Shown piece by piece: positions 6,710 through 15,697 of a DNA stretch of 17,606 nucleotides. Each line of letters opens with the position of its first letter. Position 1 is the stretch's first letter. Below the pieces are notes generated by a model that worked only from the letters and a program-made list of their open reading frames with translations, did no database searches and was not told the DNA's origin. The position numbers and the translations under genes are program-made. Source of the DNA: Dehalococcoidia bacterium (GTDB lineage Bacteria; Chloroflexota; Dehalococcoidia; UBA3495); NCBI GenBank assembly GCA_002730485.1, contig PCAH01000073.1:1-17606 (forward strand), written 5' to 3'.

Positions 6710-7849
6710 TTAATCGGCTGCGGGGACGGGCGTGTTCTCCACCTCTTCCATCAAAGCAGTCAACATCTCGGCCTCGGGCACCACACGGACCTTCTCTCCC
6801 TTGCGGAAGATGACCGCGCGGCCAGCGCCAGCCGCGATTCCGACATCGGCGTCTTTGGCTTCACCGGGGCCGTTGACCTCGCAGCCCATGACGGCCACGG
6901 TGATCTCTTTGTTGCCCTTCTTGAGCAGAGCATCGACCTCGTTAGCCAACTTCACCACGTCAACGTCGGCCCGACCACAACTGGGACAGGCCACCAGAAC
7001 TGATCCCTTCTTACGCATATTGAGGGATTTAAGTATCTCGAATCCCGCCTCAACCTCTTGGGTAGATGGGCCACTCAAAGACACCCTGATGGTGTCTCCG
7101 ATGCCGTTGTAGAGCAGCACGCCCAAGCCAACCGAGGTGCGTATGGAACCGGCCATAGGTGTTCCGGCCTCGGTGATGCCCAGGTGCAAAGGATATGGCA
7201 TCATGCCGGCTAGGCGGGTGTACGCCTCCACCGTGGTGGGTACGTCAAACGCCTTCATGGATATCTTTATCTGGTCAAAATCCTGGTCTTCCAGCAGGCT
7301 GATCTCCCACAATGCAGTCGCCACCATGTGGTCGACGACACTGTAGTCGCCAGCCTGGGCCTCTCCAGCTTTGGGTAGCTGGTTCACCAGGTCCATGTGA
7401 CGGGAGAAACCTCTAGTTCGGCCGATGCCGCCCACTGGAGGCAAACTGCCAAAGTTCACGCCGATGCGTATTGGCACGTTGCGCTCTTTGGCCGCACGCA
7501 CGACCTCGCGCACCTGGTCTTCATTGCGGAGGTTGCCGGGGTTCAGGCGGAGACAATCGACGCCGCCTTCAAGACATTTTAGGGCCAGTTGGTAGTGAAA
7601 GTGGATATCGGCGATGAGCGGGATATGAATCTGATTCTTGATCTCGGCCATGGCCTCCGCGGCATCGGCATCGGGCACGGCGCTCCGGATCAGTTCGCAG
7701 CCTGCTTCTTCCAGTTCATGGATCTGCTTGACCGTTGCCTTCACGTCTCGGGTGTCGGTTTTGGTCATGGATTGGACAGTTACGTCCGCTCCGCCGCCTA
7801 TCTTAACGCCGCCCACGTAGACCGGCTTGGTTGCTCTACGATTACTCAT
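6710..7849 (-). CDS. ispG: 4-hydroxy-3-methylbut-2-enyl diphosphate synthase (IspG/GcpE)
   Basis: This 4Fe-4S enzyme carries out the penultimate step of the MEP isoprenoid pathway, converting MEcPP to HMBPP. From the ATG at 7849 it has 379 residues. The TIM-barrel half shows VTVQSMTKTDTRDVKATV, then GCELIRSAVPD, ADIHFHYQLAL, and CLRLNPGN. The cluster-binding C-terminal half carries LHLGITEAGTP, CPSCGR and MGCEVNGPGEAKDADVGIA. The three Cys and following Glu match the family's cluster ligands. An in-frame GTG eleven codons upstream (7882) would add MSSYWGWGKSE. I prefer the ATG, since MSNRRATKPVYVGGVKIGGG is the family-like start and GGGGAAAGAG precedes it. Dxr, of the same pathway, lies two genes upstream in the same cluster. 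Confidence 0.97.
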   Translation of the reverse strand: MSNRRATKPVYVGGVKIGGGADVTVQSMTKTDTRDVKATVKQIHELEEAGCELIRSAVPDADAAEAMAEIKNQIHIPLIADIHFHYQLALKCLEGGVDCLRLNPGNLRNEDQVREVVRAAKERNVPIRIGVNFGSLPPVGGIGRTRGFSRHMDLVNQLPKAGEAQAGDYSVVDHMVATALWEISLLEDQDFDQIKISMKAFDVPTTVEAYTRLAGMMPYPLHLGITEAGTPMAGSIRTSVGLGVLLYNGIGDTIRVSLSGPSTQEVEAGFEILKSLNMRKKGSVLVACPSCGRADVDVVKLANEVDALLKKGNKEITVAVMGCEVNGPGEAKDADVGIAAGAGRAVIFRKGEKVRVVPEAEMLTALMEEVENTPVPAAD

Positions 7850-8031
7850 TTCGCTCTTTCCCCAACCCCAGTACGAAGACACTAAATAAAAGGGGTTAAA
7901 TTACCACGATTCCACGCCTGAAAAGGCAGCCTCCGCCATTGGGCAGAGAGGCAGAATCATGGTACACGAATGGGGAAAAAGGTGCCACAGTCAGCCGAGG
8001 GCGATAGCGACAACTTAACCCAACAACCTGC

Positions 8032-9360
8032 TTAGCCTAAGAAACTACGACCATCTAGCAGGCGGCTGACATCGTTGACGCTGACCAGCACGATGCCGCC
8101 CATCAGCACGGCAAAGCCGATCAAGTGGACCATGCCTTCTTTCTTGGGCGGTATCTTCTTGCCTCGACGCACCCATTCCAGCCCCACAAAGAATAGCCGC
8201 CCGCCGTCGAGCATGGGTATGGGCAGCACGTTCAGGATGGCCAGGTTCAGGCTGAGCAGTATTCCAACGCCCAACCAGCCGATCAACCCACTATCCTGGG
8301 TGATCTCGCCGGTGACCTGGGCAATCCCGATGGGGCCGGAGAACTCGGGAGACGAGCCCTCACCAAATGCGCCGCCCAGCGATTGCTTGACCAGCACCAA
8401 CATTTCCCACGTGTTCACAAAACTGTTGGGGATAGCTTCCCAGATGGGGTCAGAGCGTTTGACGATCTCAACATTATCCAGGCGCGGAATCACGCCCACC
8501 AGCCACCTGGCAGACTCCGTATCGAACCTGGGCCTTACCTGAAGCACCAACTCCTGATTATCACGCTCGACGAGCATGGACATCACCGAGCCGCCGTTCA
8601 GGTTGATCTCACGGGTGAAATCCAGACGGTTCTCAATCACACTGCCGTTGGCTTCGATGATCCGGTCTTCCGGCTGCACCTGAGCTGCTGCGGCCGCCGA
8701 GTTCTCGCTGACCTGGTCGATGACCAACTGACCCACGGCCACTTCCTGGGGAATCATCAACACCACGGTGAAGATGAGCAGGGGCAAGATGGCGTTCATA
8801 AAGGGACCGGCTATCAATACCAGGAACCGGGTGCCCGGCCCCTTGCCAGCCAGGCTGCGGGGCACGTTGGGGTTGGCTTCCCCAGCCAGACGCACGAACC
8901 CGCCGATGGGGGCCCAGTTCACGGAGTACATCATGTCGGCCAGTACGATAGAACCGTCGCCAACCGAGCGAATCTTGCCCTCGTGCTTCAGGAGGTCTTC
9001 TTCGCCGGGGCGTTCTTCGGCCTCTTCCGGAGGTCCTTCACCCTTGGCCAGCTTCCTGCTCAGTTCAATCACCCGGGCCACCAGGTTGCCCTGGGCGTCC
9101 TCCATGGAACTGACTTTCACCTTTAGGCCACGGCTTAAATCTTCAAAGCCGGTGAACCCCACGTACCGGGTTGAACCGTCAATCAGGACCGGGGTATTTC
9201 CAGTGTAGATACCAAAGGCGCGTGGAGGGAAACCAACACCGAATTCCAGCACCTTTACGCCCATGGCGCGGGCGGTGGCAAAGTGGCCAAACTCGTGGAT
9301 GACCACCAGAAGGATCAACAACGGCACCAGAGAGCCGACGGCTATGAGGACTGTTTCCAT
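8032..9360 (-). CDS. rseP: RseP-type site-2 membrane metalloprotease (with large insertion)
   Basis: This intramembrane zinc protease cleaves membrane-anchored substrates such as anti-sigma factors. The 442 residues include a first transmembrane helix with the active site HEFGH at 22-26, GGFVRLAGE near 153-161, and a second membrane helix after AGPFMN (184-189). One PDZ domain spans about 210-290. The second active-site motif is NVLPIPMLDGGRLFF, with LDGG at 384-387, and a final membrane helix lies near 411-427. The membrane-sheet loop between residues 60 and 150 is expanded by roughly 90 mostly polar, acidic residues compared with common one-PDZ homologues. The start ATG at 9360 has no strong ribosome site. 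It lies between dxr and ispG, a conserved position. Confidence 0.95.
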   Translation of the reverse strand: METVLIAVGSLVPLLILLVVIHEFGHFATARAMGVKVLEFGVGFPPRAFGIYTGNTPVLIDGSTRYVGFTGFEDLSRGLKVKVSSMEDAQGNLVARVIELSRKLAKGEGPPEEAEERPGEEDLLKHEGKIRSVGDGSIVLADMMYSVNWAPIGGFVRLAGEANPNVPRSLAGKGPGTRFLVLIAGPFMNAILPLLIFTVVLMIPQEVAVGQLVIDQVSENSAAAAAQVQPEDRIIEANGSVIENRLDFTREINLNGGSVMSMLVERDNQELVLQVRPRFDTESARWLVGVIPRLDNVEIVKRSDPIWEAIPNSFVNTWEMLVLVKQSLGGAFGEGSSPEFSGPIGIAQVTGEITQDSGLIGWLGVGILLSLNLAILNVLPIPMLDGGRLFFVGLEWVRRGKKIPPKKEGMVHLIGFAVLMGGIVLVSVNDVSRLLDGRSFLG

Positions 9361-9445
9361 TCTTTAGTTATGACCCAGAGATTCGGGCCAGGCCTTTATC
9401 AAACTTATGCGGTAGATATTACGGTCCAAAGACCGCGGAGGATCT

Positions 9446-10564
9446 TTAGCCGCCAGTTAGTTCAGTTGTTCGTCCCGTGGCCCACCGGTCTGCGGTCAGG
9501 AAATCCTCGGCCTTGTCTCCGACCAGAGAATCATGTTCCGACAGGACTCTTTCGATGACCTTTGGAATCTCCATGAAGCCGATCTTGGAATCCAAGAACG
9601 CCTGTACAGCCACTTCATCGGCCGCGCTCAGCACCGCCGGGAGGGTGCCGCCCTTCTTGCCGGCTTCGATGGCCAGTTCAAAGCAGGGAAACCTCCCTGG
9701 TTCCAGCGGATCAAAGGTCAGCGAATGCGGTTTCGAGATATCCAGCCTGGGAATCATCGTGTTTGGCAGTCGTTTCGGATAGAAGAGCGCATACTGAATG
9801 GGCAGCCGCATGTCCGGAGGCCCCATCTGCGCCTTCACCGAGCCGTCAGCAAACTCGACCATGGAATGGATAGTGCTCTGGGGATGGACCACCACTTCGA
9901 TCTGTTCCCAGGGCACGCTGAATAACCAATGGGTCTCGATTACTTCAAACGCCTTATTCATAAGCGTAGCAGAGTCAATCGTTATTTTCTTGCCCATCTG
10001 CCAGGTTGGATGTCGCAACGCCTTCTCTGGCGTGACAGAAGCCATCTCATCCAACGGGGTGGTGCGAAACGGCCCACCAGATGCGGTGATCAACAACCGG
10101 AGTATCTCGTTGTCCTCGCCACGCAGGCATTGCCAGATGGCGCTGGGTTCGCTGTCCACGGGTAGCACCTCACCGCCGTAGCCGGCGGCGTACTCTTTGA
10201 TCAGACCACCGGCCATGACGATGGGTTCTTTGTTGGAAAGAGCCACAGACTTGCCCGCTTTGAGGGCGTTAAGTGTTGGCACCAGACCAACGCTGCCCAT
10301 GAGCGCCACCATCACCTGGTCTACGTTATCCAGGGCCACCATCTCTTCCATGGGGGTGAATTCCCGCCCAGGAAAGGCGTCCGCCGGTGGGTTGATACAG
10401 CATATGTGCTTGGGGCTGAACTCCTTGACCTGTTCTTTGAAGAGATCAAGGTTATTTCCGGCGGCCAGGCCTATAACCTCAAACTCCTCCGGAAAAGACC
10501 GGACGATGTCCAGGGTTTGGCGGCCAATGGAACCGGTGGAGCCCAATACAACGATTCTCTTCAT
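9446..10564 (-). CDS. dxr: 1-deoxy-D-xylulose 5-phosphate reductoisomerase
   Basis: This soluble enzyme makes the first committed step of the MEP pathway: DXP plus NADPH to MEP. Its 372 residues are near the usual 380-400. The NADPH-binding start is VVLGSTGSIGRQTLDIV (GSTGSIG at 8-14). ALSNKEPIVMAGG is at 108-120. The metal site is VDSEPSAIWQ, with D137 and E139, plus E207 in TLMNKAFEVIE. The flexible active-site loop is HPTWQMGKKITIDSAT. Substrate and structural motifs VVVHPQSTIHSMVEFADGSV and QMGPPDMRLPIQYAL complete the fold. Proline replaces the His that follows the metal-binding Glu in many homologues; I believe this variant is known among Chloroflexota. It lies 34 bases after cdsA and 85 bases before rseP. 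The start is ATG at 10564. Confidence 0.98.
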   Translation of the reverse strand: MKRIVVLGSTGSIGRQTLDIVRSFPEEFEVIGLAAGNNLDLFKEQVKEFSPKHICCINPPADAFPGREFTPMEEMVALDNVDQVMVALMGSVGLVPTLNALKAGKSVALSNKEPIVMAGGLIKEYAAGYGGEVLPVDSEPSAIWQCLRGEDNEILRLLITASGGPFRTTPLDEMASVTPEKALRHPTWQMGKKITIDSATLMNKAFEVIETHWLFSVPWEQIEVVVHPQSTIHSMVEFADGSVKAQMGPPDMRLPIQYALFYPKRLPNTMIPRLDISKPHSLTFDPLEPGRFPCFELAIEAGKKGGTLPAVLSAADEVAVQAFLDSKIGFMEIPKVIERVLSEHDSLVGDKAEDFLTADRWATGRTTELTGG

Positions 10565-10598
10565 CTTCTAGACAACTCACCAGTTGGGCGTTCGGGAT

Positions 10599-11459
10599 TT
10601 AGGGAACGAACACCGTGACTATCAAATAATAAACGGCAGGCAAAGTGAAAAGCAGACTGTCCAAACGGTCCAAAAGCCCACCGTGCCCAGGGATTATACT
10701 ACCAGCGTCCTTAACGTCGGCGATTCGCTTCAACTTGGACTCCAGCAGGTCTCCCCACTGGGCAACCACGCCCACCACTGCTCCAATCACGGCCTGCTGC
10801 CAGACAGCGATATTCAAGCCCAGCACCTGACCCAGCACCAGGGCGGCAACCACAGCAGAGACAAACCCGCCCACACTCCCTTCCCAGGTCTTGTTGGGAC
10901 TGATGCTTGGCGCCATGGCGTGTCTCCCAACTGCCCGCCCCACCATGTATGCGCCGGTATCAACGGCGAAGGTCACCAGGAGGGCAAAGAGAAGCCAATC
11001 AATTCCAATGTTCGTCGAGGAACCTTCAAAGAGACCTGGGACGGAAATCTCTCGGAGCATCAAGGTGTGACTTAACAGAAAACCAACGTAGATCGGCCCG
11101 AGAATCAGATAGGCGAACCCGACTAGGTAGTCCTGCCTCTTGGCTGAATCTTGGGGTCGGTGGTAGGCGATGAACCAAAGAAGTGCGGCGAAGGAACCGG
11201 TGGCTATGATGCCACCGGAGATGATCAGGAAGTTATCGCGGCCCGATGCAGCCTGCGCTCCAGACAACAGGGACAGCACCCACGCAGCGCCCAGAATGAA
11301 GGGCAGAGGGCCAACGCTGGCGGGGGTCATTCGGTAGAATTCCCAGATTGCGACCACGCCCGCAACCAACACCAACGCAGTCAGCCAGGGGGCACCGAGG
11401 ATGATGGCGCCCACCAGAACGGGGATTCCAACCAACGCAGTTAGCGACCGCTGGAGCAA
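10599..11459 (-). CDS. cdsA: Phosphatidate cytidylyltransferase (CDP-diacylglycerol synthase)
   Basis: This integral membrane enzyme converts phosphatidic acid and CTP to CDP-diacylglycerol, the branch point of phospholipid synthesis. The 286 residues have about eight hydrophobic segments. Near the C-terminus they carry the full family signature, SKLKRIADVKDAGSIIPGHG followed by GLLDRLDS. Upstream lie the conserved VDTGAYMVGRAVGRH and SPNKTWEGSVGG motifs. The start is TTG at 11459; I see no in-frame ATG nearby and the product begins with the typical LLQRSLTALVGIPV. It starts nine bases after the uppS stop, so the two are probably coupled. PgpA, which acts later in the same lipid pathway, is encoded in the neighbouring operon. 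Confidence 0.96.
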   Translation of the reverse strand: MLQRSLTALVGIPVLVGAIILGAPWLTALVLVAGVVAIWEFYRMTPASVGPLPFILGAAWVLSLLSGAQAASGRDNFLIISGGIIATGSFAALLWFIAYHRPQDSAKRQDYLVGFAYLILGPIYVGFLLSHTLMLREISVPGLFEGSSTNIGIDWLLFALLVTFAVDTGAYMVGRAVGRHAMAPSISPNKTWEGSVGGFVSAVVAALVLGQVLGLNIAVWQQAVIGAVVGVVAQWGDLLESKLKRIADVKDAGSIIPGHGGLLDRLDSLLFTLPAVYYLIVTVFVP

Positions 11460-11468
11460 GAAGTCTCT

Positions 11469-12251
11469 CTACTCTTGGGACGTTATGGATTCTGTGGCGT
11501 CGTCGGGGAATTGGTCTTCTGGGTTGAGCGCACCGTAGCGGCGGCGGCGACTGCCAAATGACTGCAGGACCTCAGTAAGCTCATCCGATTTCAGGTCGGG
11601 CCAGAGGGTAGGAGTGTGATACATCTCGCTGTAAGCCGACTGCCACAGCAGGAAGTTGCTGATGCGCTGCTCTCCCCCAGTCCGGAAGATCAAATCAGGG
11701 TCAGGGCAGTGGGCAGTAAAGAGATACTGGCTGAAGAGTTCTTCATCGATGGTGTCTGGATTGACCCCATCTTTGATTATCCGCCGGACGGCTTCCAGAA
11801 TCTCAGCCCGTCCGCCGTAATCGAAGGCCACGTTTAGGGTGATGCCGGTGTTGTCTCCAGTCAGACGCTGCGCCTCAGCCACGGCGTCTCTCAGGTCTGG
11901 GTGCAGGTTCTCTGTCCGGCCCACGTGGACGATACGGACGTTTTTCTCGTGGAGAGCCTGGGTCTGGCTGGCCACCGCCTCGGAGAAGACATCCATGATG
12001 CCGTCTACCTCGTCCTGAGGACGGCCCCAGTTCTCAGTTGAGAAGGCATAGAGGGTGACAAACTTAACCCCCAATGGCCCCAGGGTTTCCAATACACCCT
12101 GGATACACTGCACACCGACCTCGTGACCGGCGACGCGTGGAAGTCCCTGCTTCTGCGCCCACCGACCGTTTCCATCCATGATGAAAGCAACATGGTTTGG
12201 AATGTTGCCGCCTGCGGCGGGCGGGTTGGGCGGAGGAGACTCTACCTGCAC
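11469..12251 (-). CDS. uppS: Isoprenyl transferase (undecaprenyl diphosphate synthase family)
   Basis: This cis-prenyltransferase extends farnesyl diphosphate with isopentenyl units to the C55-type carrier for cell-wall or glycan synthesis. The 260 residues show AFIMDGNGRWA with catalytic Asp26, H43 in GHEVG, FSTENWGRP, LNVAFDYGGRAEI, and DPDLIFRTGGEQRISNFLLW. The last motif has RTGGE where many homologues have RTSGE. The N-terminal 17 residues are Pro-rich and the C-terminal tail is acidic. The start is GTG at 12251, four bases after the frr stop. Its substrates come from the MEP pathway, of which dxr and ispG lie in the same cluster. The exact chain length cannot be read from sequence. Chloroflexota vary in wall type, so the carrier's end use is open. 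Confidence 0.96.
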   Translation of the reverse strand: MQVESPPPNPPAAGGNIPNHVAFIMDGNGRWAQKQGLPRVAGHEVGVQCIQGVLETLGPLGVKFVTLYAFSTENWGRPQDEVDGIMDVFSEAVASQTQALHEKNVRIVHVGRTENLHPDLRDAVAEAQRLTGDNTGITLNVAFDYGGRAEILEAVRRIIKDGVNPDTIDEELFSQYLFTAHCPDPDLIFRTGGEQRISNFLLWQSAYSEMYHTPTLWPDLKSDELTEVLQSFGSRRRRYGALNPEDQFPDDATESITSQE

Positions 12252-12255
12252 GGAG

Positions 12256-12840
12256 TTAGACCTGGAGGATTTCCGCCTCTTTGGCGGAACCTGTCTCGTC
12301 TATCTGTTTGGTAAAGCCATCGGTGGTCTTTTGCAGTTGATCCTGAGCGCGTCGGCCATCGTCCTGGGAGATAGACTTATCTTTCTCCAGTTTTCGAAGG
12401 CTCTCCAAGCTGTCTCGGCGCACGTTCCTGATGGAAACCTTTCCATCTTCGATCTTGCGTTTAAGCAGCTTGACCATCTCCAGACGGCGCTCCTGGGTCA
12501 ACTGGGGAATAGGAACCGTGATCACTGCTCCATCGTTGGAGGGGTTGAAACCCATCTCGGAGGCCATCAGGCTCTTTTCGATCTCCCGCATCGATCCAGC
12601 GTCCCAGGGTTGGATCATTATGGCCCGTGAGTCGGGAACGGTGATGGACGCGATCTGTTTCAACGGCGTCATGTTCCCGTAGTAATCAACCTCAACATTC
12701 TCCACCATCGCCGAGGTCGCACGGCCGGTGCGAAGTTGGGTCAAATCCCGCTTGAAGGCGTCAATCGCACGGTCCATCTTGGTGGACGTGTCAGAGAGTA
12801 CCTCTTCAGGGGTTAAGTCGTCGTCGCCTTTTGGAGGCAT
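12256..12840 (-). CDS. frr: Ribosome recycling factor
   Basis: This cytoplasmic factor splits the post-termination ribosome together with EF-G. The 194 residues are slightly longer than the usual 185, owing to about ten extra N-terminal residues. Family features run through the protein: MDRAIDAFKRDLTQLRTGRA, then VDYYGNMTPLKQIASITVPD, QPWDAGSMREIEKSL, GVITVPIPQLTQERR-like text (here AVITVPIPQLTQERRLEMVK) and SIRNVRRDSLESLRKLEKDK. The start ATG at 12840 lies two bases after the pyrH stop. A strong GGGAGGG ribosome site inside the end of pyrH sits about eight bases upstream. Order pyrH-frr-uppS is widely conserved. Confidence 0.98.
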   Translation of the reverse strand: MPPKGDDDLTPEEVLSDTSTKMDRAIDAFKRDLTQLRTGRATSAMVENVEVDYYGNMTPLKQIASITVPDSRAIMIQPWDAGSMREIEKSLMASEMGFNPSNDGAVITVPIPQLTQERRLEMVKLLKRKIEDGKVSIRNVRRDSLESLRKLEKDKSISQDDGRRAQDQLQKTTDGFTKQIDETGSAKEAEILQV

Positions 12841-12842
12841 AA

Positions 12843-14085
<1,243 letters not shown>

Positions 14086-14103
14086 TTGACTGCTCCTATT
14101 AAC

Positions 14104-14120
14104 CGGCCAGTATCTGGCCG
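14104..14120 (-). repeat. Hairpin just upstream of tsf ribosome site
   Basis: A perfect seven-base-pair stem, CGGCCAG and CTGGCCG, encloses a three-base loop. On the minus strand it ends a few bases before the AGGAG site of tsf. It could stabilise the tsf message end after processing or modulate initiation. Confidence 0.5.
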
Positions 14121-14132
14121 TGGATAGAGAAC

Positions 14133-14153
14133 GCCGGAGTCAAATGCTCCGGC
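14133..14153 (-). repeat. Hairpin in rpsB-tsf intercistronic region
   Basis: A perfect seven-base-pair stem, GCCGGAG and CTCCGGC, encloses a seven-base loop. It lies 25 bases after the rpsB stop. The sequence after it on the minus strand has no U-run, so it is an unlikely full terminator. It may set the tsf/rpsB ratio by partial stop or RNA processing. Confidence 0.5.
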
Positions 14154-14177
14154 TGTTTCTCGAAGATTACTTGGTTA

Positions 14178-15452
14178 CTACTCTGCGGCTTCTTCCGCAG
14201 GCGCTTCCGGCTCGGGGGCAGGAGCTTCAGCGACCGGTTCTGGCGCTGGGGCTTCTTCCACAGCGGCGGGCGCTTCTGCGACGGCCGGTGTTTCTTCAAC
14301 CTCTGGTTCGGCCACCGGTGTCACGGCTGCTGCCGTTGCCGGTGCGACCTCGGCGACGGTGGTGGTGTCCAGGCCTTCCATCTCTGGCAGCCCTTCTTCC
14401 TCTTCGTCGTCATCAGGTGTCACGTAGGCGGTCATGAACGTGGACTGGTCCACTTCAGCCATGGCTTCCATCCGTGCGTGTTCCCGTGCCTCGCGCTCGG
14501 CGAGTCCTTCGAGTACCGCAGAGGCCATGCGGTTGGTGATCAACCGAATGGAGCGGACGGCGTCATCGTTGCCTGGGATGATGTGATCTACTTTGTTCGG
14601 GTCACAGTCCGAGTCAACGATGGCGAAGATCTCGATTCCCATCCGCTGGGCTTCGGCGATACAGATGTCTTCGCGGCCGATGTCGATGACAAAGATGGCC
14701 TTGGGGACTTCTGTCATGTCGCGCACGCCTGTGAAGTATTTCTCTAGGCGGTTGAGGGTGTCACGTAGTTTGACGCCTTCCTTCTTGGGGAGGAGGCGGA
14801 AATATCCTTGATCCCGCTTTTGCTGGAGTTCCAGCATGTAGTTGATGCGGGTGCGAATGGTCTGGAAGTTGGTCATGGTGCCGCCCAACCAGCGTTGGTT
14901 GACGTACAACATGCCGCAGCGTTCGGCTTCGCTCTGAATCACTTCTTGAGCCTGGCGCTTGGTTCCCACGAACAGGACCTTGCCACCCTCGGCAACCAGG
15001 TCAACCATCTCTTGATAGACATTGTTGATCATGCCCAGGGTCTGTTGCAGATCAATGATGTGGATGCCGTTTCTCTGGGTGAAGATGTACTTCTTCATGG
15101 TGGGGTTCCACCGTCGGGTCTGATGCCCGAAGTGAACACCCGCCTCTAGAAGGGCTTTCATGGTTAGGTGCTCTCGCACAAACGGAGCTGGTGCAAGAGC
15201 AGGGGCCGGTGCCTCGGCTACGGCGACGCCTCCAGCGGGCTCGGGAGCTGGTGCCGGAGCAGCTTCCGCTACAGACGCAGGAGCCGGGGCGGGCGCGGGT
15301 TCAGGTGCGGGGGCTGGTGCTGGAGCCTCAGCTACAACTGGCTCAGGAGCCGGGGCTGCAGCGGGGGCGGGTTCGGGAGTGGGTGCCGGAGCCGGAGCAG
15401 CCTGGGGGGCTTCCCCTGTCGGCTCAACCGGTAGTTCGTTGGACTCAACCAT
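14178..15452 (-). CDS. rpsB: 30S ribosomal protein S2 with long N- and C-terminal Pro/Ala/Glu-rich tails
   Basis: S2 is a primary small-subunit protein near the mRNA exit side. The core is clear at residues 98-333: MKALLEAGVHFGHQTRRWNP, then GIHIIDLQQTLGMINNVYQE, VLFVGTKRQAQEVI, YVNQRWLGGTMTNFQTIRTR and PKAIFVIDIGREDICIAEAQ. The reading frame is 424 residues against the usual 230-270. About 97 residues precede the core, dominated by Ala-Pro-Glu repeats, and 91 residues of similar composition follow it. The start is ATG at 15452, the only upstream Met; an AGGA site lies about 13 bases away. An alternative start at the internal ATG at 15161 would give a normal N-terminus, but I see no ribosome site there. 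The promoter and a leader hairpin lie upstream. Confidence 0.93.
   Translation of the reverse strand: MVESNELPVEPTGEAPQAAPAPAPTPEPAPAAAPAPEPVVAEAPAPAPAPEPAPAPAPASVAEAAPAPAPEPAGGVAVAEAPAPALAPAPFVREHLTMKALLEAGVHFGHQTRRWNPTMKKYIFTQRNGIHIIDLQQTLGMINNVYQEMVDLVAEGGKVLFVGTKRQAQEVIQSEAERCGMLYVNQRWLGGTMTNFQTIRTRINYMLELQQKRDQGYFRLLPKKEGVKLRDTLNRLEKYFTGVRDMTEVPKAIFVIDIGREDICIAEAQRMGIEIFAIVDSDCDPNKVDHIIPGNDDAVRSIRLITNRMASAVLEGLAEREAREHARMEAMAEVDQSTFMTAYVTPDDDEEEEGLPEMEGLDTTTVAEVAPATAAAVTPVAEPEVEETPAVAEAPAAVEEAPAPEPVAEAPAPEPEAPAEEAAE
15260..15393 (-). repeat. Imperfect tandem repeat in the S2 N-terminal extension
   Basis: Two diverged copies of roughly 66-72 bases lie head to tail. CAGGAGCCGGGG occurs at 15278-15289 and again at 15344-15355, and GCGGGTTC at 15295-15302 and again at 15367-15374. 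The copies also share a CTACA element and an end in GGAGC. This points to growth of the Pro/Ala-rich tail by duplication. Confidence 0.55.
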
Positions 15453-15472
15453 ATATTGGGTCTATTCCTTTT

Positions 15473-15491
15473 GTCGGCCAATTCGACCGAC
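15473..15491 (-). promoter_or_regulatory. Leader hairpin upstream of rpsB
   Basis: On the minus strand, GTCGGTC (15491-15485) pairs with GGCCGAC (15479-15473), seven pairs including one U-G, around a five-base loop. The AAAAGGA ribosome site follows at once. It lies in a leader of about 145 bases and is a candidate element for S2 feedback control or translation control. Confidence 0.4.
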
Positions 15492-15603
15492 TACGTCCGA
15501 GAGTCCGTCACAGGTAGGCAACGTGACCCGCAAGAATCCTAACCCGATTTCCGGTTTCGAGCCTGAGCCAAAGCTGGAGACGGGGTAGTTTAATGCTTGT
15601 CGG

Positions 15604-15632
15604 AGTATAACATAGGGTTTTTTGGCGGGCAA
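15604..15632 (-). promoter_or_regulatory. Sigma-70-type promoter for the rpsB cluster
   Basis: On the minus strand, TTGCCC (15632-15627) is followed after exactly 17 bases by TATACT (15609-15604). Transcription would begin near 15597, giving a leader of about 145 bases before rpsB. It is the only good promoter seen for the long cluster from rpsB to ispG. Confidence 0.72.
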
Positions 15633-15659
15633 TGGAATCAGGCTCGGCCCAACCGAAGA

Positions 15660-15690
15660 CTCGGCTTCCTGGAAGAGCGCCGAAACCGAG
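15660..15690 (-). terminator. Possible hairpin end of the nfo-pgpA transcript
   Basis: An inverted repeat, CTCGGCTTC (15660-15668) against GAAACCGAG (15682-15690), pairs at eight of nine positions and lies just after the pgpA stop. There is no clear U-run, so rho-independent termination is doubtful. Confidence 0.3.
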
Positions 15691-15697
15691 ACCGGGC

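Noticed and set aside
7850..7882. Upstream GTG start for ispG
   Set aside because: It would add eleven residues unlike the family; the ATG at 7849 gives a typical N-terminus and has a purine-rich site before it.
8383..9126. Plus-strand open frame of 247 codons, His-rich
   Set aside because: It is antisense to rseP and shows no recognisable domain; the His content is a mirror of codon use on the other strand.
15160..15588. Plus-strand open frame of 142 codons, Gly/Ala-rich
   Set aside because: It is the antisense of the Pro/Ala-rich S2 extension; its composition is fully explained by that, and it has no family features.
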